NCBI GenBank assembly: GCA_001899585.1
Contig: MKWE01000053.1
Coordinates: forward strand, 1 to 55,815
Direction of reading: 5' to 3'
DNA from: Rhodospirillales bacterium 70-18
GTDB taxonomy: Bacteria > Pseudomonadota > Alphaproteobacteria > Acetobacterales > Acetobacteraceae
DNA length: 55,815 nt
Shown piece by piece: positions 17,224 to 24,518 of the stretch. Made by a program: the position numbers and the translations under genes. The notes under the pieces are model-generated. The model ran no database searches and was not told where the DNA came from. It saw only the letters and a program-made list of their open reading frames with translations. The number at the start of each line of letters is the position of its first letter. Position 1 is the stretch's first letter.

Positions 17224-17325
17224 CTAGTCGCCCGCGCAGCGTCGTCGGTCCGAAATCAGCGCGCCACGCCGCACCGTGCTGCGGCGTCGGCGTCGGATCG
17301 CGATTGCCGTGACGTGACTGCTCAT
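17224..17325 (-). CDS. Possible arginine-rich leader peptide (33 residues)
   Basis: ATG 17325 to TAG 17224 encodes 33 residues with RRRRR at positions 11-15, RR at 19-20 and RRR at 27-29, ending CAGD. Nine of the ten arginine codons are CGN and packed in two blocks, as in leader peptides where ribosome stalling senses charged tRNA. An 8-bp perfect hairpin (ACGCCGCA at 17266-17273 with TGCGGCGT at 17280-17287) lies inside it. A terminator-like structure follows, then the GNAT gene. The ribosome site is weak (GGA nine bases upstream). A chance ORF in GC-rich DNA is a real alternative, because CGN codons are common there. Confidence 0.35.
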   Translation of the reverse strand: MSSHVTAIAIRRRRRSTVRRGALISDRRRCAGD

Positions 17326-17356
17326 CCGCCCATTCCGAGGGCAATCCGCGCGGCTG

Positions 17357-17545
17357 TCAATCGGGAAAGCCGCCCACCGCCCGCGCGATCGCCCGCGCCA
17401 TCACTTGCGTCGCGGTGTGGTCGATCTCGGTCAATTCCCGGTCGCCCACCGGTTCGCCTTCGCCGGTGGCGGCGGCGAACACCGTGTCGCTATCCATCGG
17501 CGCATGCGCCGGCAGCACCGCGAAGGTCATGCGCATCGCCATTGC
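17357..17545 (-). pseudogene. 3' fragment of a second P1/S58-family peptidase gene
   Basis: The frame encodes AVLPAHAPMDSDTVFAAATG and continues to ARAIARAVGGFPD. It matches the C-terminus of the intact P1-family gene at 19022-20017 at about 40 of 47 residues, and the DNA is clearly alignable (17375-17530 against 19093-19240). Everything upstream of the match is unrelated, AT-richer sequence, so at least five sixths of the gene is missing. It is most simply a leftover of a tandem duplication or of recombination between copies. Confidence 0.7.
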
Positions 17546-17736
17546 ACTGTCGGTGACGCTGATCGGCATGATCATGCTGGTATAAAACAGCTGAAACTGG
17601 CCGGAGCAGCGGCTACGGATTTCCGGATATGCTGAAAAAAATCTTGATATTTGCATTTTTCCCAGTTTGACGGTAGCGAACATCCCTTGACCGTGAGATT
17701 GCTTGTCGTCAGCCAACAAGCGGGTCCTGCCACGCC
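17546..17736. other. AT-richer spacer without recognised gene
   Basis: About 190 bp with A/T runs (AAAAAAATCTTGATATTTGC, TTTTTCCC) that stand out from the surrounding sequence. It probably contains the promoter of the downstream P-loop NTPase gene, but I could not pair a convincing -35 with a -10. No ORF with family similarity was found. Confidence 0.4.
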
Positions 17737-18264
17737 ATGACGATTGACGACCTTGGACCACGCATTTGCATCATGGGGCCGTCGAACAGCGGCAAATCCA
17801 CCCTGGCCGAGGCCATCGGGCACGCGCGCGACCTGCCCTCAGTCCACCTCGATCAGCTTTACCATTTGCCAAACTCGGACTGGCAGCTGCGCCCGGAAGC
17901 GGAGTTCACCGCATTGCATGACGAGGCAATCCTGGCGCCGCGCTGGGTCATGGACGGCAACTATTCGCGGTGCCTGCCGCAGCGGCTGCAAAGGGCAACG
18001 GGCTTTATTCTCCTCGATATTCCGACGGTGACCGGCTTGTTGCGATATCTGCGACGTTCATGGTTCGAGCGCGATCGGCCCGGGGCGCTGGAAGGTAGCA
18101 GGGACAGCGTGAAATGGGAGATGATCCGCCACATCGCCATCGCCACACGCGCAAACCGCAAGCGCTACGAGGCAATGTTCGACCGTATCGCCTTACCCAA
18201 GGTGAAGCTGGCGACGGCGCGAGAACTGACCCGCTTCTATAATTCGGCAGGGCTCAGGCGCTGA
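17737..18264 (+). CDS. P-loop NTPase, adenylate-kinase/topology-modulation-protein-like
   Basis: 175 residues. Walker A is GPSNSGKSTLAEAIG near the N-terminus, followed by VHLDQLYHLPNSDW and the family hallmark WVMDGNYSRCLPQR. This pattern is shared by small NTPases annotated as adenylate kinase-like or DNA topology modulation protein FlaR. The C-terminal half is basic and helical. The physiological substrate is unknown. It sits between two broken genes and its codon use is slightly less GC-biased than that of its neighbours. Confidence 0.75.
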   Translation: MTIDDLGPRICIMGPSNSGKSTLAEAIGHARDLPSVHLDQLYHLPNSDWQLRPEAEFTALHDEAILAPRWVMDGNYSRCLPQRLQRATGFILLDIPTVTGLLRYLRRSWFERDRPGALEGSRDSVKWEMIRHIAIATRANRKRYEAMFDRIALPKVKLATARELTRFYNSAGLRR

Positions 18265-18329
18265 TACACCGTCCGGTAGCAACGCGTGCCGGCCGTATGG
18301 CGGGTCATGTCCGTTTCTGAAGTCTTGAG

Positions 18330-18902
18330 TTATGCGATGTCCGTATCGGCGATGGTAAGCCACGGCCACCGAGCCCGATAGGCCGCGGCCTTCTGTCGGA
18401 ACAGGCCGGGCTGCCTGTTGCGCGGGTTCATGCGCAGGATGCCGTCATGCAGATCCTGCAACCCGTTCGGCGCGTAGAGTTCGCCACTTGCGACGTCGAT
18501 CCCGACACAGGTGCAGGAAATCAGATACCGGTCGATCCCGTCCCGCGTGGAATGAAGCTTTGGGTACGGCGATCCAAATCGCTGCTCATACCAAAGATGG
18601 ACGCGCGCTTGATTCTTGACCTCCACGGTCGCGCCAAGATCGTCCGACAACGCTCGGACGCGCTGAATCACCGCGTCTTCGGCCGCTCATGACAGGTCAC
18701 GGTCGTCGAAATAGAAGACGTCATAATCCTTCACCCCCCAGCCGGCGGGTCGGCCGGACACGCGGTTCCATGCAGCCTGGAACAGGCAGCCGGCGGTCAG
18801 GTGGCACTGGTTCAAATCGAGCGAGGGAAGCCGCGACACAAGCGCGGCGTTGAAGGAGTCCAACGCCGCCCATTCACGGAACTCATCTGCCGAAAGAGAC
18901 AA
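18330..18902 (-). pseudogene. Nucleotidyltransferase-family gene (NTP_transf_6, PF06042) interrupted by an in-frame TGA
   Basis: Two open segments in the same frame make up one family member. The upstream part reads LSADEFREWAALDSF, CHLTAGCLFQAAWNRVSG and WGVKDYDVFYFDDRDLS. A TGA follows at 18687, then AAEDAVIQRVRALSDDLGATVEVKNQ, RVHLWYEQRFG and DGIDRYLISCTCVGIDV. The segments join without any frame change. The TGA falls where I expect Trp (TGG) after DLS, so one G-to-A change explains it. The start is uncertain; TTG 18902 begins just before the conserved region. Relatives are predicted nucleotidyltransferases of unknown target. Whether the TGA is a real mutation, read through, or a base error cannot be told here. 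Confidence 0.75.
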
Positions 18903-19021
18903 GGCCGGTGCCTTTCGTATTGATCCAGGTGCCCCAGGAAGGAGCGGTATTCGATTTCGCCCGCGGCCTCCCGGTCGGCCATCCCATCGCGGCGGTCGGG
19001 CGGGCCCGGCCAGGCACCTGC

Positions 19022-20017
19022 CTATCCCCCGAACCGCTCCCGCCACGCCCGTTGCGCCCCCGCCCACGGCAAGGCCGTCGCCTCGTACACCCCCCGCGCG
19101 ATCGCCCGCGCCATCACCTGCGTCGCGGTGTGGCCGATCTCGGTCAGGTCCCGGTCGCTCACCGGCTCGCCGTCGCCGGTGGCGGCGGCGAAGATCGTGT
19201 CGCCGTCCATCGGCGCATGCGCCGGCAGCACCGCGCGGGCCAGCCCGTCATTGGCCATGGTCGCCAGCCGCTTGGCCTGCGCCTTGGTCAGCGTGGCGTC
19301 GGTCGCCACCAGCCCGATCGTGGTCGCGGTGGCCGGCGGCGGCGCGCCCTTCAGCCGCGCCTCCAGGTCGTGCGGGGTGAAACTGCGCGGCCAGCCCCGG
19401 CCGCCGAATTCGCGGTCCAGCTCGAACGGCGCCGCCCAGAAATGCGGCCCGTCGCCGATGGTGGCGCTGCCCACCGCGTTCACCGCGGCGATCGCGCCCA
19501 CCACATGCCCGCCGCGCGCCACCGCGCTGGCCGAGCCGAGGCCGCCCTTCACCGTCGCCGTGGTCGCCCCGGTGCCCGCCCCCACGCTGCCCAGCGCGAA
19601 GCCCCCGTGCGACAGCGCCTGCATCGCGGCATGGCCCAGGTCGCGATAGGGCGAGAACACCCCCCAGTCCTTGTCGCCGCCGTTCAGCAGGTCGAACAGG
19701 ATGGCCTGGCAGACGATCGGCACGTGGATGCCCCCGATCGCCAGCCCGCGCCCCTGCGCCCGCAGCACCGCCTGCACGCCGCCGCTGGCGTCCAGCCCGA
19801 ACACCGAGCCACCTGAGAGCACGATGGCATCCACCCCGCGCACCGTCATCTCCGGCTCCAGCAGCGCCGTGTCCCGCCCGCCCGGCGCGCCGCCCAGCGT
19901 CACCACCGAGGCCACCGCCGGCGCGTCGAACACGATCGCGGTCACGCCGGACCCCAGCGCGAGGTCGGTCGCATGGCCCACTGCCAGCCCCGTCACGTCG
20001 GTCAACAGGTTGCGCAT
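19022..20017 (-). CDS. P1-family (S58, DmpA/NylC-like) N-terminal-nucleophile hydrolase
   Basis: 331 residues. Family motifs are LLTDVTGLAVGHATD at the start, VLSGGSVFGLDASGGVQ, GSVGAGTGATTATVKGGLGSAS, and GLVATDATLTKAQAKRLA followed by LPAHAPMDGDTIFAAATG. Members are made as one chain and cleave themselves to expose a Ser or Thr nucleophile, then hydrolyse amides such as D-amino peptides or 6-aminohexanoate oligomers. The likely nucleophile is a Thr in ATTIGLVATD, at the place where NylC has Asn-Thr; here the preceding residue is Ala. A 3' duplicate lies at 17357-17545. No signal peptide is seen. Confidence 0.85.
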   Translation of the reverse strand: MRNLLTDVTGLAVGHATDLALGSGVTAIVFDAPAVASVVTLGGAPGGRDTALLEPEMTVRGVDAIVLSGGSVFGLDASGGVQAVLRAQGRGLAIGGIHVPIVCQAILFDLLNGGDKDWGVFSPYRDLGHAAMQALSHGGFALGSVGAGTGATTATVKGGLGSASAVARGGHVVGAIAAVNAVGSATIGDGPHFWAAPFELDREFGGRGWPRSFTPHDLEARLKGAPPPATATTIGLVATDATLTKAQAKRLATMANDGLARAVLPAHAPMDGDTIFAAATGDGEPVSDRDLTEIGHTATQVMARAIARGVYEATALPWAGAQRAWRERFGG

Positions 20018-20027
20018 GCCATCCTCC

Positions 20028-20639
20028 CTACTTTCCCGCGAACAGCCGGAACCCCCACCACCAGCGGGTCAGCGTGGTGAGCAGGCACAGCCCGGCGAAC
20101 CCCCAGGCCAGTACCGGGAACCATGCCGGCACCAGGCACATCGCCGCCAGGCAGGCGATCGTCTCGGTGCCCTCGGTCAGCCCGCCCAGATAGTAGATGC
20201 CTTTTTGCGGATAGGCGGTATTCACCCGCCCCCGCCGCGCGGCGATCACCGCGAAGGCCAGGAAACTGCTGGCCGTGCCCATGAAGGCGCACAGCAATGC
20301 CGCCGCCGCCAGCGCGTTGCGCCCGGGATCGGCCAGCGCGAAGCCGAACGGGATGGCGGCATAGACGAAAAAATCCAGCGCGATGTCCAGGAACGCCCCC
20401 CGGTCGGTCGCGCCGGACTGCCGCGCCACCGCCCCGTCCAGCCCATCCGCCATCCGGTTGGCCAGCAGCGCCGCCAGCCCCGCCAGCGGCGCCCCCACGG
20501 CGATCAGCCCCGCCGCCAGCACGCCCAGCGCAAAGCCGCCCAGCGTCACCGCGTCCGCCGCCACCCCGGCCCGCGCCAGCAGCCGCGCGGGCGGGCCGTA
20601 GAGCCGGCCGAGCAGCGGCAGCACGTGCCGGTCGATCAT
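20028..20639 (-). CDS. CDP-alcohol phosphatidyltransferase-family membrane protein
   Basis: 203 residues from ATG 20639, which sits next to the stop of the upstream EmrE-like gene. The catalytic signature reads ADGLDGAVAR, then GAFLDIALDF, matching the D..DG..AR....G...D...D pattern of CDP-alcohol phosphotransferases. Several membrane segments surround it. These enzymes transfer a CDP-linked alcohol phosphate to an alcohol in phospholipid synthesis. It is the last gene of a minus-strand group with glycosyltransferase and flippase-like genes, so a role in a membrane glycolipid is possible. The substrate is unknown. Confidence 0.8.
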   Translation of the reverse strand: MIDRHVLPLLGRLYGPPARLLARAGVAADAVTLGGFALGVLAAGLIAVGAPLAGLAALLANRMADGLDGAVARQSGATDRGAFLDIALDFFVYAAIPFGFALADPGRNALAAAALLCAFMGTASSFLAFAVIAARRGRVNTAYPQKGIYYLGGLTEGTETIACLAAMCLVPAWFPVLAWGFAGLCLLTTLTRWWWGFRLFAGK

Positions 20640-20640
20640 C

Positions 20641-20973
20641 TCAGGCGATCGCCAGCAGCACCACGCCCACCCCGATGAACCCGATCGCCGCGACATGCGT
20701 CGCGGTCAGCGGCTCGCCGAAGCCGTAATGCCCGATCAGGGCGGCGGCGATATACGACACCGCGGTGAACGGCAGCGCCACCGACATCGGGATGCGCCGC
20801 AGCGCCACGATGTACAGCAGCGCCGCCCCGCCATACAGCGCCAGCCCCAGCATGGTCCGCCAGTCGAACAGCTGCGCCATGAAGTCCGCCGCCCCGGCGC
20901 CCGCCTTCAGCAGCGTCTGGCCGACCATGCTGGTGGCGATGGCGGCCAGCAGCACCGCCCAGAACGCCGTCAC
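20641..20973 (-). CDS. EmrE/EamA-type four-helix membrane protein (possible lipid-sugar flippase subunit)
   Basis: 110 residues from GTG 20973, which overlaps the preceding gene's TGA as GTGA. Four hydrophobic segments and motifs such as SMVGQTLLKAGAG and LRRIPMSVALPFTAVSY resemble small multidrug resistance proteins and ArnE/ArnF. ArnE/F flips aminoarabinose-phosphoundecaprenol. Its position directly after an ArnC-like glycosyltransferase favours the lipid-linked sugar role over drug export. That is inference from context. Confidence 0.75.
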   Translation of the reverse strand: MTAFWAVLLAAIATSMVGQTLLKAGAGAADFMAQLFDWRTMLGLALYGGAALLYIVALRRIPMSVALPFTAVSYIAAALIGHYGFGEPLTATHVAAIGFIGVGVVLLAIA

Positions 20974-22748
20974 GCGGCTTCGTCCGTGTGCACCGCATCC
21001 GCTCGTGCCGCCGCCCCGCCGCGCTCCACCAGCCGCACCGTCCCCTGCGGCTTGCCGTTGGCCGACAGGAAGGTGCGCCCGACATATTCGCCCAGCACGC
21101 CCAGGATCATCGACTGCACGCCCGCCACCAGCAGCACCACCGTCATGGTCGAGGCCCAGCCGGAGGGTGTGTCCTGCCGCAGCAACGCCTCCGCGATGGT
21201 CGCCACCGCGCCGACGGTGCCCAGCAGCGCCATGCCGGCGCCGGCGAAAATCGCCAGCCGCAGCGGCGCCAGCGAGAAGCTGGTGGCGAGATTCAGCCAC
21301 AGCCGCACCAGCCGCCGCAGGTTGTAGTTCGATCGTCCCTCGGCGCGCGGCAGGTGCCGCACCTCGATGCTGTCGATGCGCTGGGTGATCTGCATAATCA
21401 GCCCGTCCACATAGGGGTAGGGGCCGCGATAGCGGGTGACGCTGCGCACCACCAGCGCCGACATGCAGCGGAACGAGGACAGGTACAGCCCCTTCGGCTT
21501 GTCCAGCAGCCAGTCCGCCACCTTGTTGGCGAAGCGGCTGCCCAGGTTGCGCCAGGGCGCGTGCTTCTTCTCGGCATAGCGGGTGTACACCACGTCCCAG
21601 CCGCCCAGCCGGGCATGGTCGTACAGCCGCACCACCTCCTCCGGCGGGTTCTGCAGATCGTCGTCCATGGTGATCACGTAGGCGCCGCGAGCATGGCGCA
21701 GCCCGGTCATCACCGCGTTGTGCTCGCCGTAGTTGCGCGCGTGCTCGATATAGGTGAGCGGCAGCGGGGCGGCGCGCACCAGGGCGCGGCATACCTCGGC
21801 GGAATTGTCCGGGCTGCCATCGTTGACCAGCACCACCTCCATCCCGCCCTCGGGCCGCAGCTTCGCCAGCTCGGCCACCAGGCCGGCGATGGTGGCCGCG
21901 CCGCGATAGACCGGGATCACGATGGACAGGCCGACGGCGTGGTGCGACCCCGATCCGGTGGCGGCTTGTAGCGCGGCGAGCGGAAGGGGCATCGGCGCAG
22001 GCTCCGGGTTGGTCATGATGGGGGGGGCGGCAGGCACAGGATCGAGGGGGCGTTCGGCGATGGCGAGCACCGAGCCGCCGGCCGGCAGCGCAAACGGCAG
22101 CCAGCGCTCCAGCACGGTGGCGGCGTGGAATATCGCATCGACAGATGGCGGAAACGCGGCGACATCGCTGGCCGCCGCGTCGCCGCTGGCCAGCAGCTTG
22201 CGCTGCACCACCATCAGCGGCAACAGCAGCGTGTTCCAGTAGCGCGTGCGGATGCGCGCGAACCCTGCCGCCGCCAGCCAGCCGCGCAGGCCCCGCGCGG
22301 TCACCCGGCGCGTGTTGTGCACCCGCCGGTCATGCGCGGAGAGCAGCCATTGATAGGCCGGCATGTTGAGCACCAGCCGCCCGCCCGGCCGCAGCACCCG
22401 GCGCAACTCCGCCAGGGCCACCGGCGGGTCGGCGCCGACGTGGCACAGCACGTCGGCGCTCAGCACGGCCGCGAAGCTGGCATCGGCGAAGGGCAGGGCG
22501 TTAATGCTGCCGCAGGCCACCGGCGCACCGGACTTCGCAGCCGCCCGCCGCGCCGCCCCGGCATCGTATTCCAGCCCGAACCGCGCATGCCCTCCCAGCC
22601 GGGCCAGCAGCCCGCCGGTGCCGCAGCCGGCATCCAGCACGGGTCCGGACACATCCGATATCGCATCGATCAACCGGGCATGCAGGGCGCGATACCACCA
22701 CATCCGGGCCTCGGCATCGTCCATAAGCGCGTATTCGGCGGGTTCCAT
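20970..22748 (-). CDS. Fused SAM-dependent methyltransferase and ArnC/DPM1-like family 2 glycosyltransferase
   Basis: 592 residues in one frame. Residues 1-240 are a class I methyltransferase (VLDAGCGTGGLL at about 37-48, then ADVLCHV and RVLRPGGRLVLNMPAY). From about residue 245 there is a GT2 glycosyltransferase (LSIVIPVYRG, VLVNDGSPDNS, MDDDLQNPPEE), ending in two membrane helices and GEYVGRTFLSANGKPQG, as in enzymes that load a sugar onto undecaprenyl phosphate. The join crosses a run of eight C's on the coding strand (22020-22027). With seven, the methyltransferase would stop at TGA overlapping an ATG at 22016 (ATGA). So either the fusion is real, the tract is variable, or a base was miscounted. 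Confidence 0.8.
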   Translation of the reverse strand: MEPAEYALMDDAEARMWWYRALHARLIDAISDVSGPVLDAGCGTGGLLARLGGHARFGLEYDAGAARRAAAKSGAPVACGSINALPFADASFAAVLSADVLCHVGADPPVALAELRRVLRPGGRLVLNMPAYQWLLSAHDRRVHNTRRVTARGLRGWLAAAGFARIRTRYWNTLLLPLMVVQRKLLASGDAAASDVAAFPPSVDAIFHAATVLERWLPFALPAGGSVLAIAERPLDPVPAAPPIMTNPEPAPMPLPLAALQAATGSGSHHAVGLSIVIPVYRGAATIAGLVAELAKLRPEGGMEVVLVNDGSPDNSAEVCRALVRAAPLPLTYIEHARNYGEHNAVMTGLRHARGAYVITMDDDLQNPPEEVVRLYDHARLGGWDVVYTRYAEKKHAPWRNLGSRFANKVADWLLDKPKGLYLSSFRCMSALVVRSVTRYRGPYPYVDGLIMQITQRIDSIEVRHLPRAEGRSNYNLRRLVRLWLNLATSFSLAPLRLAIFAGAGMALLGTVGAVATIAEALLRQDTPSGWASTMTVVLLVAGVQSMILGVLGEYVGRTFLSANGKPQGTVRLVERGGAAARADAVHTDEAA

Positions 22749-22835
22749 GCCTCTGTTTGACACGATTTGCCGCCATTTCGGCAATGTCAGGGCGGCGGCT
22801 TGCGCGTTTTCCGGCGGCGCGGCAGACAATGCGCC

Positions 22836-24419
22836 ATGAGCACCCACGCCCGCGGTTCCGCAGCCCCCGCCACGCGCTGGCAGGCGCTGCGCCGCATGGC
22901 GCCCGCGCTGGCGCCGCCGCTGCTGTTCCTGCCCATCCTGTTCGCACCCCCGATCAACCACGACGTCGCCGCCGTGCTCAGCTTCAGCCAGCGCTGGCTG
23001 GCCGGCGAGCATCTGTATGTGGACCTGATCGACGTCAATCCGCCGCTGATCTACGTGCTGAACCTGATCCCGGCGGCGCTGGCGCGAGCCACCGGGATCG
23101 ACGGCGTGCCGGCGTTGCAGCTCTGCCTGGTCGCGCTCGGGTTCTGGCTCTGGTACCTCGCCCTGCGGGTGCGCGATCGCGACCGGGAAGGGCCGGTGGA
23201 GCGGGTGCTGCTGGACGTGCTGCCCGGCCTGATGGTGTTCGCCGCCGGCTATGATATCGGCCAGCGCGAGACGCTGATGGTCGCCGCCGGCTTCCCCTAC
23301 ATCCTCGCCGCCGCCCGGCGCGAGGCCGGGGCGCGGCCGCGGGCCCGGCTGACCACCGCGGTGCTGGCCGGGCTGGGCTTCGCGCTGAAGCCGCATTTCC
23401 TGGGCATTCCGGCGGCGGTGGAACTGGCGCTGCTGGCCGGGCGCTGCCGCCGGCTGGGCTGGCGGGATGGCTGGCGCGAGACCTGGCGCGACCCGGTGCC
23501 GTGGCTGATGGCCGCCGTCTGGCTGGCCTACCTGGCCTCGCTGCCGCTGGTGTTCCCGCAATATCTGGGCGTGGTGGTGCCGCTGGTCTGGAGCCTGTAC
23601 CTCGAACAGGGCGGGCTGACGCCGCTGGAGGTGCTGCTGGTGCCGCGGCTGGCCACCGCGGTGATCCTGCTGGCGCCGCTGCTGTGGATCGCCTTCCGCC
23701 CACCCTGGTCGGCGCCGCACGCGCTGCCGCGGCTGCTCGGGCTAGCGGCGCTGGGGGCGCTGGCCTCGGCGATGACGCAGCACAAGGGCTGGTCGTACCA
23801 TATCGTCCCGGTGGAATTGCTGGCCTGCGCGCTGGCCACCGTGCTGGGCGCGCGCTGGCTGGACCGCGCCGAGGCGTGGCGCCAGCCGGGGGGCGCGCAC
23901 CGGGCCGGGGCGGTGCTGGCCTGCCTGTTCGCGCTGTATTGCATCGAGGCCGGCGAGGCGCCGTGGAACGAGCTGGGCTATGGCAAAAGCGACATCGCGC
24001 GGCTGACCGGGCTGCTGGACGAATACGCCGAGGGCGCGCGCGTGCTGGTGCTGTCGCCCGGCATCTCGCCGGTCTACCCGGCGCTGAACTACGCTCATGC
24101 GCGCCTGACCCTGCGCACCATGAACATGTGGATGCTGGAGGGCGCCTATGCCACATGCCCAGCCAATGGCGAACGCTACCGCGAGCCCGCGGAGATGAGC
24201 CGGCCGGAATTCTTCGTCTACCGCACCGTGGCCGAGGATTTCGCCCGCGCCCCGCCGGCCGCGGTGGTGGTGGACAGCGTGCCCGGCATCCCCTGGTGCG
24301 GCGCGGAATTCAGCTTCATCGCCTATTTTTCCCGCCATCCGCTGTTCGCCGAGACCTGGTCGCACTACCGGCTGGCGGAGACCTGGGGGCGCTACAGCTT
24401 CTATGTCCGCAAGGATTAG
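22836..24419 (+). CDS. Multi-pass membrane protein, GT-C/PMT-like glycosyltransferase candidate
   Basis: 527 residues from ATG 22836. About ten hydrophobic segments lie between residues 20 and 400, with a soluble C-terminal region. Early loop motifs PPINHDVAAVLSFSQRWLAGE and DVNPPLIYVLNLIP resemble the first periplasmic loop of GT-C enzymes that use lipid-linked sugars (PMT, ArnT type), where an acidic residue acts in catalysis. I cannot place it in a named family. It is divergent from the methyltransferase-glycosyltransferase gene across 87 bp, which suggests a joint role in transferring the lipid-linked sugar. The soluble tail has few cysteines (CPANGE, WCGAEF). Confidence 0.6.
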   Translation: MSTHARGSAAPATRWQALRRMAPALAPPLLFLPILFAPPINHDVAAVLSFSQRWLAGEHLYVDLIDVNPPLIYVLNLIPAALARATGIDGVPALQLCLVALGFWLWYLALRVRDRDREGPVERVLLDVLPGLMVFAAGYDIGQRETLMVAAGFPYILAAARREAGARPRARLTTAVLAGLGFALKPHFLGIPAAVELALLAGRCRRLGWRDGWRETWRDPVPWLMAAVWLAYLASLPLVFPQYLGVVVPLVWSLYLEQGGLTPLEVLLVPRLATAVILLAPLLWIAFRPPWSAPHALPRLLGLAALGALASAMTQHKGWSYHIVPVELLACALATVLGARWLDRAEAWRQPGGAHRAGAVLACLFALYCIEAGEAPWNELGYGKSDIARLTGLLDEYAEGARVLVLSPGISPVYPALNYAHARLTLRTMNMWMLEGAYATCPANGERYREPAEMSRPEFFVYRTVAEDFARAPPAAVVVDSVPGIPWCGAEFSFIAYFSRHPLFAETWSHYRLAETWGRYSFYVRKD

Positions 24420-24467
24420 AGCGTGATGACCGGAGGTCTGAATCACGCGACAAAACAAATTGCTCTA
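24417..24467. repeat. Dispersed intergenic palindrome-like repeat, copy 2
   Basis: The segment begins inside the stop codon region of the membrane protein gene and shows nested inverted repeats: TAGAGC (24417-24422) with GCTCTA (24462-24467), and GCGTGAT (24421-24427) with ATCACGC (24442-24448). It shares an 18-base block with one mismatch with copy 1 at 9012-9068 in opposite orientation. It could act as a terminator of the upstream gene. Confidence 0.6.
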
Positions 24468-24470
24468 GTG

Positions 24471-24498
24471 ATGCGGCATAACTGTCATGCGACATAAC
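24471..24498 (+). promoter_or_regulatory. Direct repeat ATGCGRCATAAC x2 upstream of the MBL gene
   Basis: ATGCGGCATAAC (24471-24482) and ATGCGACATAAC (24487-24498) are 11 of 12 identical and spaced by one 16-bp period, 21 bp before the MBL start codon. This spacing could suit a regulator binding two sites, or overlap the -10 region (CATAAC). No factor is assigned. Confidence 0.35.
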
Positions 24499-24518
24499 AA
24501 TCTCCGGAAGGACGCGCC

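Noticed and set aside
18903-19021. Possible gene fragment reading MADREAAGEIEYRSFLGHLDQYE on the minus strand
   Set aside because: It is short, in a different frame from the nucleotidyltransferase gene, and matches no family I can name.
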